Positions 27,415 to 36,900 are shown, counted from the stretch's first letter. The stretch is DNA of 64,000 nt from Ralstonia soli (GCF_023955655.1 NZ_JAMXHT010000001.1:682001-746000); one strand, 5' to 3'. Numbers and translations: made by a program. The notes: generated by a model from the sequence alone, not told the origin.

Positions 27415-29079
27415 ATGCAAGTCATCACAGCAGATGAAGCCGCGCGGCTGGTGCAGCCCGAGTGGACGGTCGCGTGCGCCGGGTTTGTCGGCGCCGGCCA
27501 CGCAGAGGCCGTCACGCACGCGCTGGAGCGCCGCTTCCTCGCGACCGGCGAGCCGCGCGATCTGACGCTGGTCTACTCCGCCGGGCAGGGCGATCGTGCC
27601 ACGCGTGGCGTCAATCACTTCGGCAATCCCGGGATGACGCGCTGCGTGGTCGGCGGCCATTGGCGTTCGGCCACGCGCCTGGCTGACATGGCACTCGCCG
27701 AGCAATGCGATGCGTTCAACCTGCCGCAGGGCGTGCTCACGCATCTGTATCGCGCCATCGCGGGCGGCAAGCCGGGCGTGCTGACCAAGATCGGCTTGCA
27801 CACTTTTGTCGACCCGCGCACGGAGCTCGATGTGCGCTACCAGGGCGCCGCCATCAATGCGCGCGCCAAGGCCGCACGCGCGGCAGGCACGGCCGCCTGG
27901 GTCGAATACGAGCGCTTTCGCGGAGAGGACTATCTGTTCTATCCCAGCTTCCCCCTGCACTGCGTCTTCCTGCGCGGCACCGCGGCCGACCCGCGCGGCA
28001 ACATCAGCACGCACGAAGAGGCCTTCCACCACGAACTGCTGGCCATGGCACAAGCGGCGCGCAACTCGGGGGGCATCGTCATTGTGCAGGTGCGCCGGTT
28101 GGTCGATCGGCATGACAACCTGCAGGCGATCCACGTGCCGGGCATCCTCGTCGACTACGTGGTCGTCGCCGAGGACGAAGCCGAGCACCAGATGACCTTC
28201 GGCGAGGCGTTTAACCCGACCTACATCCGCCCCTGGCAGGGTGAGGCGATCCAGCTGAAGGAAGATGCCCTCGAAGCCGGCGAAGCGCTGGAGACGAGCC
28301 TGCACGGCGCGCTGGATGCCCGCACGCTGGTGCAGCGCCGCGCCGTGCTGGAACTCATGGCGCAGCAGCCGCGCGTGGTGAACCTGGGTGTGGGCATGCC
28401 GGCGGCTGTCGGTGCCCTGGCCGAGCAGGAAGGCGCGCGCGGCTTTACGCTCACCGTGGAAGCCGGGCCCATCGGCGGCACGCCGGCGGACGGCCTCAGC
28501 TTTGGCGCCTCGGCGTATCCGGAGGCGGTGGTCGACCAGCCCGCGCAGTTCGACTTCTACGAAGGTGGCGGCATCGACCTCGCCATCCTCGGCCTGGCGG
28601 AGTTGGACGGCGCCGGCAACGTCAACGTGAGCCTGTTCGGCGAGGGCGGCGACACCATCGTCGCGGGGGTCGGCGGGTTCATCAACATCACGCAGAGCGC
28701 GCGCTCGGTGGTGTTCATGGGCACGCTTACCGCAGGCGGCCTGCAGGTCGAAGCCGAAGACGGCAAGCTGCGCATCGTGCGCGAAGGGCGCCTGAAGAAG
28801 ATCGTGCCGGCGGTGTCGCACCTCACATTCAACGGGGAATACGCGGCGCGCTCGGGCATCCCGGTGCGCTACGTGACCGAGCGCGCCGTCTTCGAAATGC
28901 GCGAGGACGGACAAGGCGGCCGCCGCCTCACACTCACCGAGATCGCCCCCGGCATCGACCTGCAGTGCGATGTGCTCGACCAATGCGCCGCCGAGATCGT
29001 CGTGGCCCCGGACTTGCGGGAAATGGACGCCCGGATCTTCCGTCGCGGCCCCATGTGCGCGGGCATCGTGCAGGCCTGA
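27415..29079 (+). CDS. Acyl-CoA:acetate/3-oxoacid CoA-transferase (YdiF/propionate CoA-transferase type)
   Basis: A 554-residue fused alpha-beta class I CoA-transferase. The alpha half has the CoA-transferase start (GFVGAGHAEAVTHALERRFL, YSAGQGDRATRG); the beta half carries the catalytic Glu in TVEAGPIGG (about residue 348) and GGGIDLAILGLAEL, VSHLTFNGEYAA. It would move CoA between short-chain acyl-CoA and acetate or a 3-oxoacid. ATG 27415 is preceded by CGGAGGAG. It stands just before the TetR-FadE cluster but is separated from it by a 350-bp gap with its own promoter. Confidence 0.92.
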   Translation: MQVITADEAARLVQPEWTVACAGFVGAGHAEAVTHALERRFLATGEPRDLTLVYSAGQGDRATRGVNHFGNPGMTRCVVGGHWRSATRLADMALAEQCDAFNLPQGVLTHLYRAIAGGKPGVLTKIGLHTFVDPRTELDVRYQGAAINARAKAARAAGTAAWVEYERFRGEDYLFYPSFPLHCVFLRGTAADPRGNISTHEEAFHHELLAMAQAARNSGGIVIVQVRRLVDRHDNLQAIHVPGILVDYVVVAEDEAEHQMTFGEAFNPTYIRPWQGEAIQLKEDALEAGEALETSLHGALDARTLVQRRAVLELMAQQPRVVNLGVGMPAAVGALAEQEGARGFTLTVEAGPIGGTPADGLSFGASAYPEAVVDQPAQFDFYEGGGIDLAILGLAELDGAGNVNVSLFGEGGDTIVAGVGGFINITQSARSVVFMGTLTAGGLQVEAEDGKLRIVREGRLKKIVPAVSHLTFNGEYAARSGIPVRYVTERAVFEMREDGQGGRRLTLTEIAPGIDLQCDVLDQCAAEIVVAPDLREMDARIFRRGPMCAGIVQA

Positions 29080-29167
29080 TTTCCGGTCGGTTTATTTACT
29101 GATGGGTAGCACTAGAAAACCCGTCGACGATGCTGCGCCGCACGCATTTTCTGTGTGCGATGCACAC

Positions 29168-29219
29168 CCCGTAAAGCTTTGTGTTTAAAGGCTTTGCGGG
29201 ATTCGCACTGCACTGCGAA
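29168..29219 (+). other. Two consecutive hairpins in the gap before the TetR gene
   Basis: The 29080-29429 gap is AT-richer than its neighbours. It has a 10-bp stem (CCCGTAAAGC 29168-29177 / GCTTTGCGGG 29191-29200, one G-T pair) followed by TTCGCA (29202-29207) / TGCGAA (29214-29219). Neither has a following T run, so they may help end the CoA-transferase transcript but are not classical terminators. Confidence 0.45.
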
Positions 29220-29296
29220 AAGCGTCTTTGCGGCACTTCCATTTAGATGCCGCTTTCTAATAAAACACTTGCCGCTCACCGGGGCCCTGTAAATAA

Positions 29297-29326
29297 TTGA
29301 ACGACCGTTCGATTTTGGGCTAGAGT
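29297..29326 (+). promoter_or_regulatory. Promoter and overlapping TetR-type operator of the fatty-acid regulator
   Basis: TTGAAC (29297-29302), an 18-bp spacer and TAGAGT (29321-29326) make a sigma-70 promoter. Its -35 is inside a palindrome whose core is GAACG-AC-CGTTC (29299-29310), the shape of TetR-family operators. Binding there would block the promoter, pointing to autorepression. Confidence 0.55.
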
Positions 29327-29429
29327 GTTTGCGCGGGCTGGTTTACAGTCCTGCCCGGCACGCGAAAGGCGCCTTGAAAAACGCCATTTTTCGCGCGTCA
29401 TGCCCAGAAAAGAACGGAGAGAAATCATC

Positions 29430-30071
29430 ATGCGTCACCCGACCGCTCGTCTCGAATCGAATCACGCAGCAGCCACGCCGATGCGCAAGGGCGAGCTGAC
29501 GCGTGCGGCGATTCTCGATGCCGCGCTTGACCTGGCCTCGCGCGACGGACTGGAAGGATTGACGATCGGTGTGCTCGCGGAGCGCATGCAGATGAGCAAG
29601 AGCGGGGTGTTCGCGCACTTCGGCTCGCGCGAGGATTTGCAGGTGGAAGTGGTTCGCGAGTATCACAAACGGTTCGAGCAGGAAGTCTTCTACCCGAGCT
29701 TGACGGAACCGCGCGGTCTGCCGCGCCTGTGGAGCATGGTGCGACGCTGGATGGAGCGTCGCATTCAGGAAGTGACCACGGGCTGCATCTACATCAGCGG
29801 CGCGGTGGAGTACGACGACCGGGCCGAAAGCCCGGTGCGCGACGAACTCGTCAAAAGCGTGACGATCTGGCGGGCAGCATTGACCCGCGCGATCGAGCAG
29901 GCAAAGGAAGAAGGCCACCTGCGTGCAGAAGTGGACCCGAAGTTGATGCTCTTCGAGATGTATGGCCTGGAACTCGGCCTGCACCACGATGCGCGTTTTC
30001 TGCGGCTTCCCGACAGCGCCGAGCTGGCCATGGTGGCACTCAACAAACTGATTCAGTCTTACCGAACCTGA
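29430..30071 (+). CDS. TetR/AcrR family regulator (probable fatty-acid regulator)
   Basis: A 213-residue repressor with an N-terminal TetR HTH (about 18-65; LTRAAILDAALDLASRDGLE, MQMSKSGVFAHFGSREDL) and an all-helical ligand domain (WSMVRRWMERRIQEVTTGCIYISG). It is the first gene of an acyl-CoA dehydrogenase-FadB-FadA run, as in beta-proteobacterial clusters whose TetR gene has been called fadP; this makes acyl-CoA a likely ligand (inference). ATG 29430 is preceded by ACGGAGAG. A candidate operator lies in its promoter. Confidence 0.88.
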   Translation: MRHPTARLESNHAAATPMRKGELTRAAILDAALDLASRDGLEGLTIGVLAERMQMSKSGVFAHFGSREDLQVEVVREYHKRFEQEVFYPSLTEPRGLPRLWSMVRRWMERRIQEVTTGCIYISGAVEYDDRAESPVRDELVKSVTIWRAALTRAIEQAKEEGHLRAEVDPKLMLFEMYGLELGLHHDARFLRLPDSAELAMVALNKLIQSYRT

Positions 30072-30123
30072 CGCGGCCATTGCACACCTAGCGGGTCGCG
30101 CAGCAACAACCAAGGAGCCCAAG

Positions 30124-31911
30124 ATGGGTCAATACACCGCACCGTTGCGCGACATGCAGTTTGTCCTCCACGAGCTTCTCGACGTCGAGGGCCATCTCAA
30201 GCAGATGCCGCAGCACGCGGAGATCGATGCCGACACCATCAACCAGGTGATCGAGGAAGCCGGCAAGTTCTGCTCCGAGGTCATCTTCCCGCTCAACCAG
30301 TCGGGCGATCGCGAAGGCTGCACGTACCACGGCGACGGCGTGGTGACCGCACCCAAGGGCTTCAAGGAAGCGTATCAGCAGTACGTCGAGGCCGGCTGGC
30401 CCGCACTGGGCTGCGATCCTGAGTACGGCGGCCAGGGCCTGCCCATCCTGATCAACAACGCGCTGTACGAGATGCTCAACTCGGCCAACCAGGCCTGGAC
30501 GATGTATCCCGGGCTGTCGCACGGCGCGTATGAAGCCCTGCACGCGCACGGCACCGACGAGCTCAAGCAGCGTTACCTGCCGAAGCTGGTGTCGGGCGTA
30601 TGGACCGGCACGATGTGTCTGACCGAGCCGCACTGCGGCACCGACCTCGGCATCCTGCGCACCAAGGCCGAACCGCTGGCCGATGGCTCGTACGCCATCA
30701 CCGGCACGAAGATCTTCATCTCGGCAGGCGAGCACGACCTGTCGGAAAACATCATCCACCTCGTGCTGGCGCGCCTGCCGGATGCGCCGGGCGGTACCAA
30801 AGGCATCTCGCTGTTCGTGGTGCCGAAGTTCATCCCCGATGCCAATGGCAATCCGGGCGAGCGCAACACCGTGGCCTGCGGTGCCATCGAGCACAAGATG
30901 GGCATTCACGGCAACGCCACCTGCGTGATCAACCTGGACGGCGCCCGCGGCTGGATGGTCGGCGAGCCGAACAAGGGCCTGAACGCCATGTTCGTGATGA
31001 TGAACGCCGCCCGCCTGGGCGTCGGCATGCAGAGCCTGGGCTTGACCGAAGTCGCGTACCAGAACTCGGCCGCCTACGCCAAGGAGCGCCTGCAGATGCG
31101 CAGCCTGTCGGGCCCGAAGGCACCGGACAAGCCGGCCGACCCGATCATCGTGCACCCGGACGTGCGCCGCATGCTGCTGACGCAACGTGCCTTTGCCGAA
31201 GGCGGTCGCGCGTTCAGCTACTGGATCGCGCTGCAGATCGACCGCGAGCTGTCGCACGAGGACGAATCCGTGCGCAAGGACGCCGCCGACCTCGTCGCGC
31301 TGCTGACTCCGATCGCCAAGGCCTTCCTGAGCGACAACGCATTCATCTCGACCAACGAAGGTATGCAAGTGTTCGGCGGCCACGGCTACATCGCCGAGTG
31401 GGGCATGGAGCAGTACGTGCGCGACGCCCGTATCAACATGATCTACGAAGGCACGAACACCGTGCAGTCGCTGGACCTGCTGGGCCGCAAGATCCTGGGC
31501 GACATGGGCGCCAAGATGAAGAAGTTCGGCAAGCTGGTGCAGGACTTTGTTGAAGCCGAAGGCACCAACGAAGCCATGCAGGAGTTCATCAACCCGCTGG
31601 CCGACATCGGCGACAAGGTCCAGAAGCTGACCATGGAAATCGGCATGAAGGCCATGGCCAACCCGGATGAAGTCGGCGCCGCTGCTGTTCCGTACCTGCG
31701 CGTGGTCGGTCACCTGGTGTTCTCGTACTTCTGGGCCCGCATGGCCAAGATCGCCCTGGAGAAGCAAAACAGCGGCGACACGTTCTACAAGGTCAAGCTG
31801 GCGACGGCGCGCTTCTACTTCGCCAAGCTGCTGCCCGAAACGGCTTCGCAGATCCGCATGGCCCGTGCGGGCGGCGCGACGCTGATGGCACTCGAAGCCG
31901 ACCTGTTCTAA
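30124..31911 (+). CDS. Acyl-CoA dehydrogenase (FadE-like, C-terminal extended)
   Basis: A 595-residue flavoenzyme for the first step of fatty-acid beta-oxidation. Signatures include MCLTEPHCGTDLGILRTKA and ITGTKIFISAGEHDL (FAD/substrate half), LGVGMQSLGLTEVAYQNS, and the downstream MQVFGGHGYIAEWGMEQYVRDARINMIYEGTN family stretch, split here. The extra about 120 C-terminal residues match the acyl-CoA dehydrogenase C-terminal domain of about 600-residue enzymes such as the DmdC-like group. It is transcribed with the TetR, FadB-like and FadA-like genes. Confidence 0.94.
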   Translation: MGQYTAPLRDMQFVLHELLDVEGHLKQMPQHAEIDADTINQVIEEAGKFCSEVIFPLNQSGDREGCTYHGDGVVTAPKGFKEAYQQYVEAGWPALGCDPEYGGQGLPILINNALYEMLNSANQAWTMYPGLSHGAYEALHAHGTDELKQRYLPKLVSGVWTGTMCLTEPHCGTDLGILRTKAEPLADGSYAITGTKIFISAGEHDLSENIIHLVLARLPDAPGGTKGISLFVVPKFIPDANGNPGERNTVACGAIEHKMGIHGNATCVINLDGARGWMVGEPNKGLNAMFVMMNAARLGVGMQSLGLTEVAYQNSAAYAKERLQMRSLSGPKAPDKPADPIIVHPDVRRMLLTQRAFAEGGRAFSYWIALQIDRELSHEDESVRKDAADLVALLTPIAKAFLSDNAFISTNEGMQVFGGHGYIAEWGMEQYVRDARINMIYEGTNTVQSLDLLGRKILGDMGAKMKKFGKLVQDFVEAEGTNEAMQEFINPLADIGDKVQKLTMEIGMKAMANPDEVGAAAVPYLRVVGHLVFSYFWARMAKIALEKQNSGDTFYKVKLATARFYFAKLLPETASQIRMARAGGATLMALEADLF

Positions 31912-31994
31912 GCAAACAGCGGCACTCTCCCTCGGGGCGACACGCACAGACTGTCGCCCCGCTCGTCTCTTTCCTCTTTTCAGTTGAGGATGTC

Positions 31995-34472
31995 ATGACC
32001 CGCACCGAACTCCCCGTCGCCCAGCCGCAAGCTGGCGCGCGTTCCAACTTCCTCGTCCGACGCGTTGCAGTGCTGGGCGCAGGCGTGATGGGCGCGCAGA
32101 TTGCCGCTCATCTCATCAACGCCAAGGTCCCCGTCACGCTGTTCGACCTGCCGGCCAAGGAAGGCCCGAAGAGCGGCATTGCGCTCAAGGCGATTGAAAA
32201 CCTGAAGAAGCTGTCGCCGGCGCCGCTGGGCATCAAGGATGACGCCAACCTGATCCAGGCCGCCAACTACGAAGACGACATCGAGAAGCTGCGCGATTGC
32301 GACCTCGTGATCGAAGCGATTGCCGAGCGCATGGACTGGAAGCACGACCTGTACAAGAAGGTTGCGCCGCACATCGCGCCGCACGCGATCTTCGCATCGA
32401 ACACCTCGGGCCTGTCGATCACCGAGCTGTCGGATGGGTTTGACGCGGAGCTGAAGTCGCGCTTCTGCGGCGTGCACTTCTTCAACCCGCCGCGCTACAT
32501 GCACCTGGTCGAGCTGATTCCGACCGCGCACACGCGTGGCGACATCCTCGACAAGCTGGAAACGTTCCTGACCTCCGCGCTCGGCAAGGGTGTGGTGCGC
32601 GCGAAGGATACGCCCAACTTCATCGCCAACCGCGTCGGTATCTTCTCGATCCTGGCGGTGTTTGCGGAATCGGCCAAGTACGGCATTCCGTTCGATGTGG
32701 TGGATGACCTCACGGGCTCGAAGCTGGGCCGCGCCAAGTCAGCGACGTTCCGCACGGCGGACGTGGTGGGCCTGGACACCATGGCGCACGTCATCAAGAC
32801 GATGCAGGACAACCTGAAGGACGATCCGTTCGCAGCAGTCTATGCCACACCGCCCGTGCTGGCCAAGCTGGTGGAAGCAGGTGCCCTGGGCCAGAAGACC
32901 GGCGCCGGCTTCTACAAGAAGGAAGGCAAGGACATCAAGGTGCTGGACCCGCAGACGGGCGAATACGGCCCGAGCGGCAAGAAGGCGGACGACATCGTCG
33001 TGCGTATCCTCAAGAAGGAGCCCGCCGAGCGCCTGAAACTGCTGCGTGAATCGACCAACCCGCAGGCGCAGTTCCTGTGGGCGGTGTTCCGCGACGTGTT
33101 CCATTACATCGCCGTGTACCTGGAGCAGATTGCGGATTCGGCTGCGGAAGTCGATCTGGCCATCCGCTGGGGTTTTGGCTGGAACAGCGGCCCGTTTGAA
33201 GACTGGCAAGAGGCCGGCTGGAAGCAGGTGGCCGAGTGGGTGAAGGAAGACATCGAAGCCGGCAAGGCGCTGTCGAACGCCGCGCTGCCGCAGTGGGTGT
33301 TCTCGGGCCCGGTGGCGGACAACGGTGGTGTGCATTCGGCACAAGGTTCGTGGTCGGCCAACAAGGGCGCGTTCCTGCAGCGCAGCACACTGCCGGTGTA
33401 TAGCCGCCAGGTGTTCCGCGCACCGATCAAGGGCGCGACCACGGTCAACCCGCTCACGTATGGCAAGACCATCGAAGAGACCGACGCCGTGCGCATCTGG
33501 GTGGACGATGCAGCGGGTCAGGACGACGTGCTGATCATCTCGTTCAAGAGCAAGATGAACACGATCGGACCGAGCGTCATCGATGGCCTGACGCGCGCGG
33601 TGGATCTGGCCGAAGCCGGCTACAAGGGTCTGGTGGTGTGGCAGCCGACGTCGCTCAAGCTGGGCGCGCCGGGTGGTCCGTTCTCCGCCGGTGCGAACCT
33701 GGAAGAAGCCATGCCGGCCTTCATGATGGGCGGCGCCAAGGGCATCGAGCCGTTCGTCAAGAAGTTCCAGGACGGCATGATGCGCGTGAAGTACGCCGGT
33801 GTGCCGGTCGTGTCCGCTGCGTCGGGCATTGCACTGGGTGGCGGCTGCGAACTGCTGCTGCACTCGGCCAAGCGCGTGGCTGCGCTGGAAACGTATATCG
33901 GTCTGGTGGAAGTGGGCGTCGGCCTGGTGCCGGCCGGTGGTGGTCTGAAGGAAGCTGCGCTGGCAGCGGCCAACGCTGCGCAGGCTGCAGGCAGCACGAA
34001 CATCCTGCAATTCCTGACCAACCGCTTCCAGGCGGCGGCCATGGCCAAGGTGTCGTCTTCCGCGCTGGATGCGCAGAAGATCGGCTACCTGCAGCCGACC
34101 GACACCATCGTCTTCAACGTGCACGAACTGCTGCACGTGGCGCGCAATGAAGTGCGCGCGTTGTCCGATGCGGGCTACCGCGCGCCGCTGCGTCCGGTGG
34201 GTATTCCGGTGGCGGGCCGTTCGGGCATCGCGACCATCAAGGCGTCGCTGGTGAACATGCGTGACGGCGGTTTCATCTCGCAGCACGACTTCACGATCGC
34301 CTCGCGCATTGCCGAGGCCGTGTGCGGCGGCGACGTGGAAGCCGGCGCGCTGGTGGATGAAGAATGGCTGCTGGCGCTGGAGCGCAAGGCCTTCGTCGAT
34401 CTGCTCGGCAGCGCCAAGACCCAGGAACGCATCATGGGCATGCTGCAGACCGGCAAGCCGGTGCGTAACTAA
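31995..34472 (+). CDS. 3-hydroxyacyl-CoA dehydrogenase / enoyl-CoA hydratase (FadB-like, reversed domain order)
   Basis: An 825-residue beta-oxidation enzyme that hydrates 2-enoyl-CoA and oxidises 3-hydroxyacyl-CoA. The NAD site VAVLGAGVMGAQIAAHLINA-like stretch is at about 24-42, and FFNPPRYMHLVELIPT with VRAKDTPNFIANRVG follow. The crotonase part is C-terminal (about 490-720; LGAPGGPFSAGANLEEAMPA, SAASGIALGGGCELLLHSA, GLVEVGVGLVPAGGG), the reverse of E. coli FadB, where the hydratase is N-terminal. TTGAGGATGTC precedes ATG 31995. It partners the FadA-like thiolase 32 bases downstream. Confidence 0.95.
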   Translation: MTRTELPVAQPQAGARSNFLVRRVAVLGAGVMGAQIAAHLINAKVPVTLFDLPAKEGPKSGIALKAIENLKKLSPAPLGIKDDANLIQAANYEDDIEKLRDCDLVIEAIAERMDWKHDLYKKVAPHIAPHAIFASNTSGLSITELSDGFDAELKSRFCGVHFFNPPRYMHLVELIPTAHTRGDILDKLETFLTSALGKGVVRAKDTPNFIANRVGIFSILAVFAESAKYGIPFDVVDDLTGSKLGRAKSATFRTADVVGLDTMAHVIKTMQDNLKDDPFAAVYATPPVLAKLVEAGALGQKTGAGFYKKEGKDIKVLDPQTGEYGPSGKKADDIVVRILKKEPAERLKLLRESTNPQAQFLWAVFRDVFHYIAVYLEQIADSAAEVDLAIRWGFGWNSGPFEDWQEAGWKQVAEWVKEDIEAGKALSNAALPQWVFSGPVADNGGVHSAQGSWSANKGAFLQRSTLPVYSRQVFRAPIKGATTVNPLTYGKTIEETDAVRIWVDDAAGQDDVLIISFKSKMNTIGPSVIDGLTRAVDLAEAGYKGLVVWQPTSLKLGAPGGPFSAGANLEEAMPAFMMGGAKGIEPFVKKFQDGMMRVKYAGVPVVSAASGIALGGGCELLLHSAKRVAALETYIGLVEVGVGLVPAGGGLKEAALAAANAAQAAGSTNILQFLTNRFQAAAMAKVSSSALDAQKIGYLQPTDTIVFNVHELLHVARNEVRALSDAGYRAPLRPVGIPVAGRSGIATIKASLVNMRDGGFISQHDFTIASRIAEAVCGGDVEAGALVDEEWLLALERKAFVDLLGSAKTQERIMGMLQTGKPVRN

Positions 34473-34504
34473 TCGCCGCGACGACAGAGAACAGGAGTTT
34501 CATC

Positions 34505-35704
34505 ATGACCAAGCAACTGCAAGACGCCTACATCGTCGCCGCGACCCGTTCCCCGATCGGCAAGGCGCCCAAGGGTACGCTCAAGAACCTGCGTCCGGAC
34601 GATCTGCTGGCGACCATCCTCAAGAGCGCAGTCGCCCAGGTGCCGAACCTGGACCCGGCGCTGATCGAAGATGCCATCGTTGGCTGCGCGATTCCCGAAG
34701 CGCAGCAGGGCCTGAACGTCGCGCGTATCGGCGCGCTGCTGGCCGGCCTGCCGAACACCGTGGGCGGCGTGACCGTCAACCGCTTCTGTGCCTCGGGCCT
34801 GACGGCCGTGGCCATGGCCGCCGACCGCATCCGCGTGGGTGAATCCGACGTGATGATCGCCGCCGGTGTGGAATCGATGAGCATGGTGCCGATGATGGGC
34901 AATTCGCCGTCGATGTCGCCGGAGATCTTCACGCGTGACGAGAACGTCGGCATCGCCTACGGCATGGGCCTGACCGCTGAGAAGGTCGCCCAGCAATGGA
35001 AGATCTCGCGCGAGGCGCAGGATGCCTTCTCGCTGGCGTCGCACCAGAAGGCGCTGGCCGCACAGCAAGCCGGCGAGTTCAAGGACGAGATCACCCCGAT
35101 CGAGATCATCGAGAAGTTCCCGAACCTGGGTACGGGTGCGATCGACGTCAAGACGCGCACGATGTCGCTGGACGAGGGCCCGCGTGCTGATACGTCCGTT
35201 GAAGGCCTGGGCAAGCTGCGCGCCGTGTTCGCCAACAAGGGCAGCGTGACGGCCGGCAACAGCTCGCAGACGTCGGACGGCTCGGGCGCGCTGATCCTGG
35301 TGTCGGAGAAGATCCTCAAGCAGTTCAACCTGGTGCCGCTGGCGCGCTTCGTGTCGTTTGCGGTGCGCGGTGTGCCGCCGGAGATCATGGGCATTGGTCC
35401 GAAGGAAGCGATTCCTGCGGCGCTGAAGGCGGGTGGCCTGACGCAAGATCAGCTCGACTGGATCGAGCTGAACGAAGCGTTTGCCGCGCAGTCCCTGGCT
35501 GTGATTCAGGACCTGGGCCTGGACACTAGCAAGATCAACCCGCTGGGCGGCGCGATCGCGCTGGGCCACCCGCTGGGCGCGACCGGTGCCATTCGTGCGG
35601 CCACCGTTGTGCACGGCCTGCGCCGTCGCAACCTGAAGTACGGGATGGTGACGATGTGCGTCGGCACCGGCATGGGCGCAGCGGGCATTTTCGAACGCAT
35701 GTGA
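34505..35704 (+). CDS. Acetyl-CoA acyltransferase (FadA-like thiolase)
   Basis: A 399-residue thiolase performing the last step of beta-oxidation. The acylated cysteine is in VNRFCASGLTA (Cys95); the second-half catalytic residues are in GGAIALGHPLGATGA (His) and MCVGTGMGAAG (Cys). ACAGGAG is placed before ATG 34505. The presence of dehydrogenase, FadB-like and FadA-like genes in order makes this a complete trifunctional-type set. Confidence 0.95.
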   Translation: MTKQLQDAYIVAATRSPIGKAPKGTLKNLRPDDLLATILKSAVAQVPNLDPALIEDAIVGCAIPEAQQGLNVARIGALLAGLPNTVGGVTVNRFCASGLTAVAMAADRIRVGESDVMIAAGVESMSMVPMMGNSPSMSPEIFTRDENVGIAYGMGLTAEKVAQQWKISREAQDAFSLASHQKALAAQQAGEFKDEITPIEIIEKFPNLGTGAIDVKTRTMSLDEGPRADTSVEGLGKLRAVFANKGSVTAGNSSQTSDGSGALILVSEKILKQFNLVPLARFVSFAVRGVPPEIMGIGPKEAIPAALKAGGLTQDQLDWIELNEAFAAQSLAVIQDLGLDTSKINPLGGAIALGHPLGATGAIRAATVVHGLRRRNLKYGMVTMCVGTGMGAAGIFERM

Positions 35705-35712
35705 CCCCACGT

Positions 35713-35741
35713 CAGGGGGAAGGATTAGGTTCTTCCCCCTG
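35713..35741 (+). terminator. Stem-loop after the fadA-like gene
   Basis: A perfect 10-bp stem (CAGGGGGAAG / CTTCCCCCTG) with a 9-base loop starts nine bases past the stop. The following CTTGTAAATC lacks a T run, so termination may be partial or Rho-aided. Confidence 0.6.
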
Positions 35742-35915
35742 CTTGTAAATCGCCCGTCTCACCACGCATGATTGCGCAGGCGCGCACAGCACTACAGAAC
35801 AAGCGCGCCGAAGAGTGCGGCCCGGCCACCGGGCACGCCCATAGAAGCGGAACCACGATTCCGCAACAGAGGAGACACACCACCGGGTCACCGGCGGTGC
35901 ACCAAGGAGGGCGCA

Positions 35916-36869
35916 ATGGGAGACACGATTGTGTTGACCGACGCGGCATGCGACATGCCGCGGCGGGTGATCGATCAACTGGGTTTGGGCGTCGTGCCGT
36001 TCCGCATTCGCGCGGGCGAGCTGTTTGTGGAAGACCGCCGCGACGAGGCGGCCCTGCCGCAGCTCTATCGCAAGTACCTCGTCGACAAGCAGGACCACTA
36101 CGCCGAATCGATCCCGCTGCTGGAGCGCGAGATCGAAGACTTCCTGCTCAAGCATGTGGTCACGCAGCACGATCGCGCCTTGCTGCTGACGATCGCCAGC
36201 TCGCGCAGCCAGTTCTACAGTCATGCCACCGGCGCGGTGGTCGGCACCACGGCGAAGAGTTTCAAGCCGCGCAAGGACGCCGGCCGCTCGGGCCTGTTCG
36301 AACTGACGGTGGTGGACACCGGCGCCATCGGCCCCGGCCAGGCGCTGATGGTGCACGAGGCCGCGCGCATGCTGCGCGAAGGCGCCGAGGTGCGCGACGT
36401 GGTCAACGTGATCGAGAACCGCCTGCGCGATGCCTCGCATGTTTACCTCGTGCCCGACGAGCTGCTGTACATGTACACGCGTGCCAAGCAGAAGGGTGAG
36501 AAGAGCATCACGTGGGGCCGCTACATGATGGGCACGGCGTTCAACGTGCGCCCGCTCATCCATATGCATCGCGGTGAGACCGAAGCGATTGCCAAGGTGC
36601 GTGGCTCTGAAGAGGGCATCCGCCGCCTGCTCGCGCATGTCGAAACCATGATCGCCGAGGAGCGACTGGCCACGCCGGTGGTAGCGATCACGTATTCCGG
36701 TTCGCTCGACACCGTGCGCCGCATGGAGCCGGTGCAAGCACTGATGCGAACCGCGCAGGACCACGGTGTGGAAGTGCTGCTCGCGCCGATGAGCCTGACC
36801 GTGGCGTTGAACGTGGGGGCCAACGCGTTCTCCGTCGGCTATCTGTCTGATTCACCCGTGCCGATTTAG
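35916..36869 (+). CDS. DegV family protein (fatty-acid binding)
   Basis: A 317-residue cytosolic protein of the DegV family, known in Gram-positives to hold a fatty acid for the FakA kinase. Marks: IVLTDAACDMPRRVIDQL at the start, LLTIASSRSQFY for the lipid-headgroup loop, VVDTGAIGPGQALMVHEAARM, and HRGETEAIAKVRGSEEGIRRL near the C-terminal domain. AAGGAGG before ATG 35916 decides the start. Its place between thiolase and enoyl-CoA hydratase suggests fatty-acid traffic; no FakA-like gene is in the window. Confidence 0.9.
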   Translation: MGDTIVLTDAACDMPRRVIDQLGLGVVPFRIRAGELFVEDRRDEAALPQLYRKYLVDKQDHYAESIPLLEREIEDFLLKHVVTQHDRALLLTIASSRSQFYSHATGAVVGTTAKSFKPRKDAGRSGLFELTVVDTGAIGPGQALMVHEAARMLREGAEVRDVVNVIENRLRDASHVYLVPDELLYMYTRAKQKGEKSITWGRYMMGTAFNVRPLIHMHRGETEAIAKVRGSEEGIRRLLAHVETMIAEERLATPVVAITYSGSLDTVRRMEPVQALMRTAQDHGVEVLLAPMSLTVALNVGANAFSVGYLSDSPVPI

Positions 36870-36900
36870 TCGCCGCACGGGCTCTTACCCTGGAGTACTC

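Noticed and set aside
30088-31947. 619-codon minus-strand frame opposite the acyl-CoA dehydrogenase
   Set aside because: Shadow frame with low-complexity composition; no ribosome-binding site or family features.
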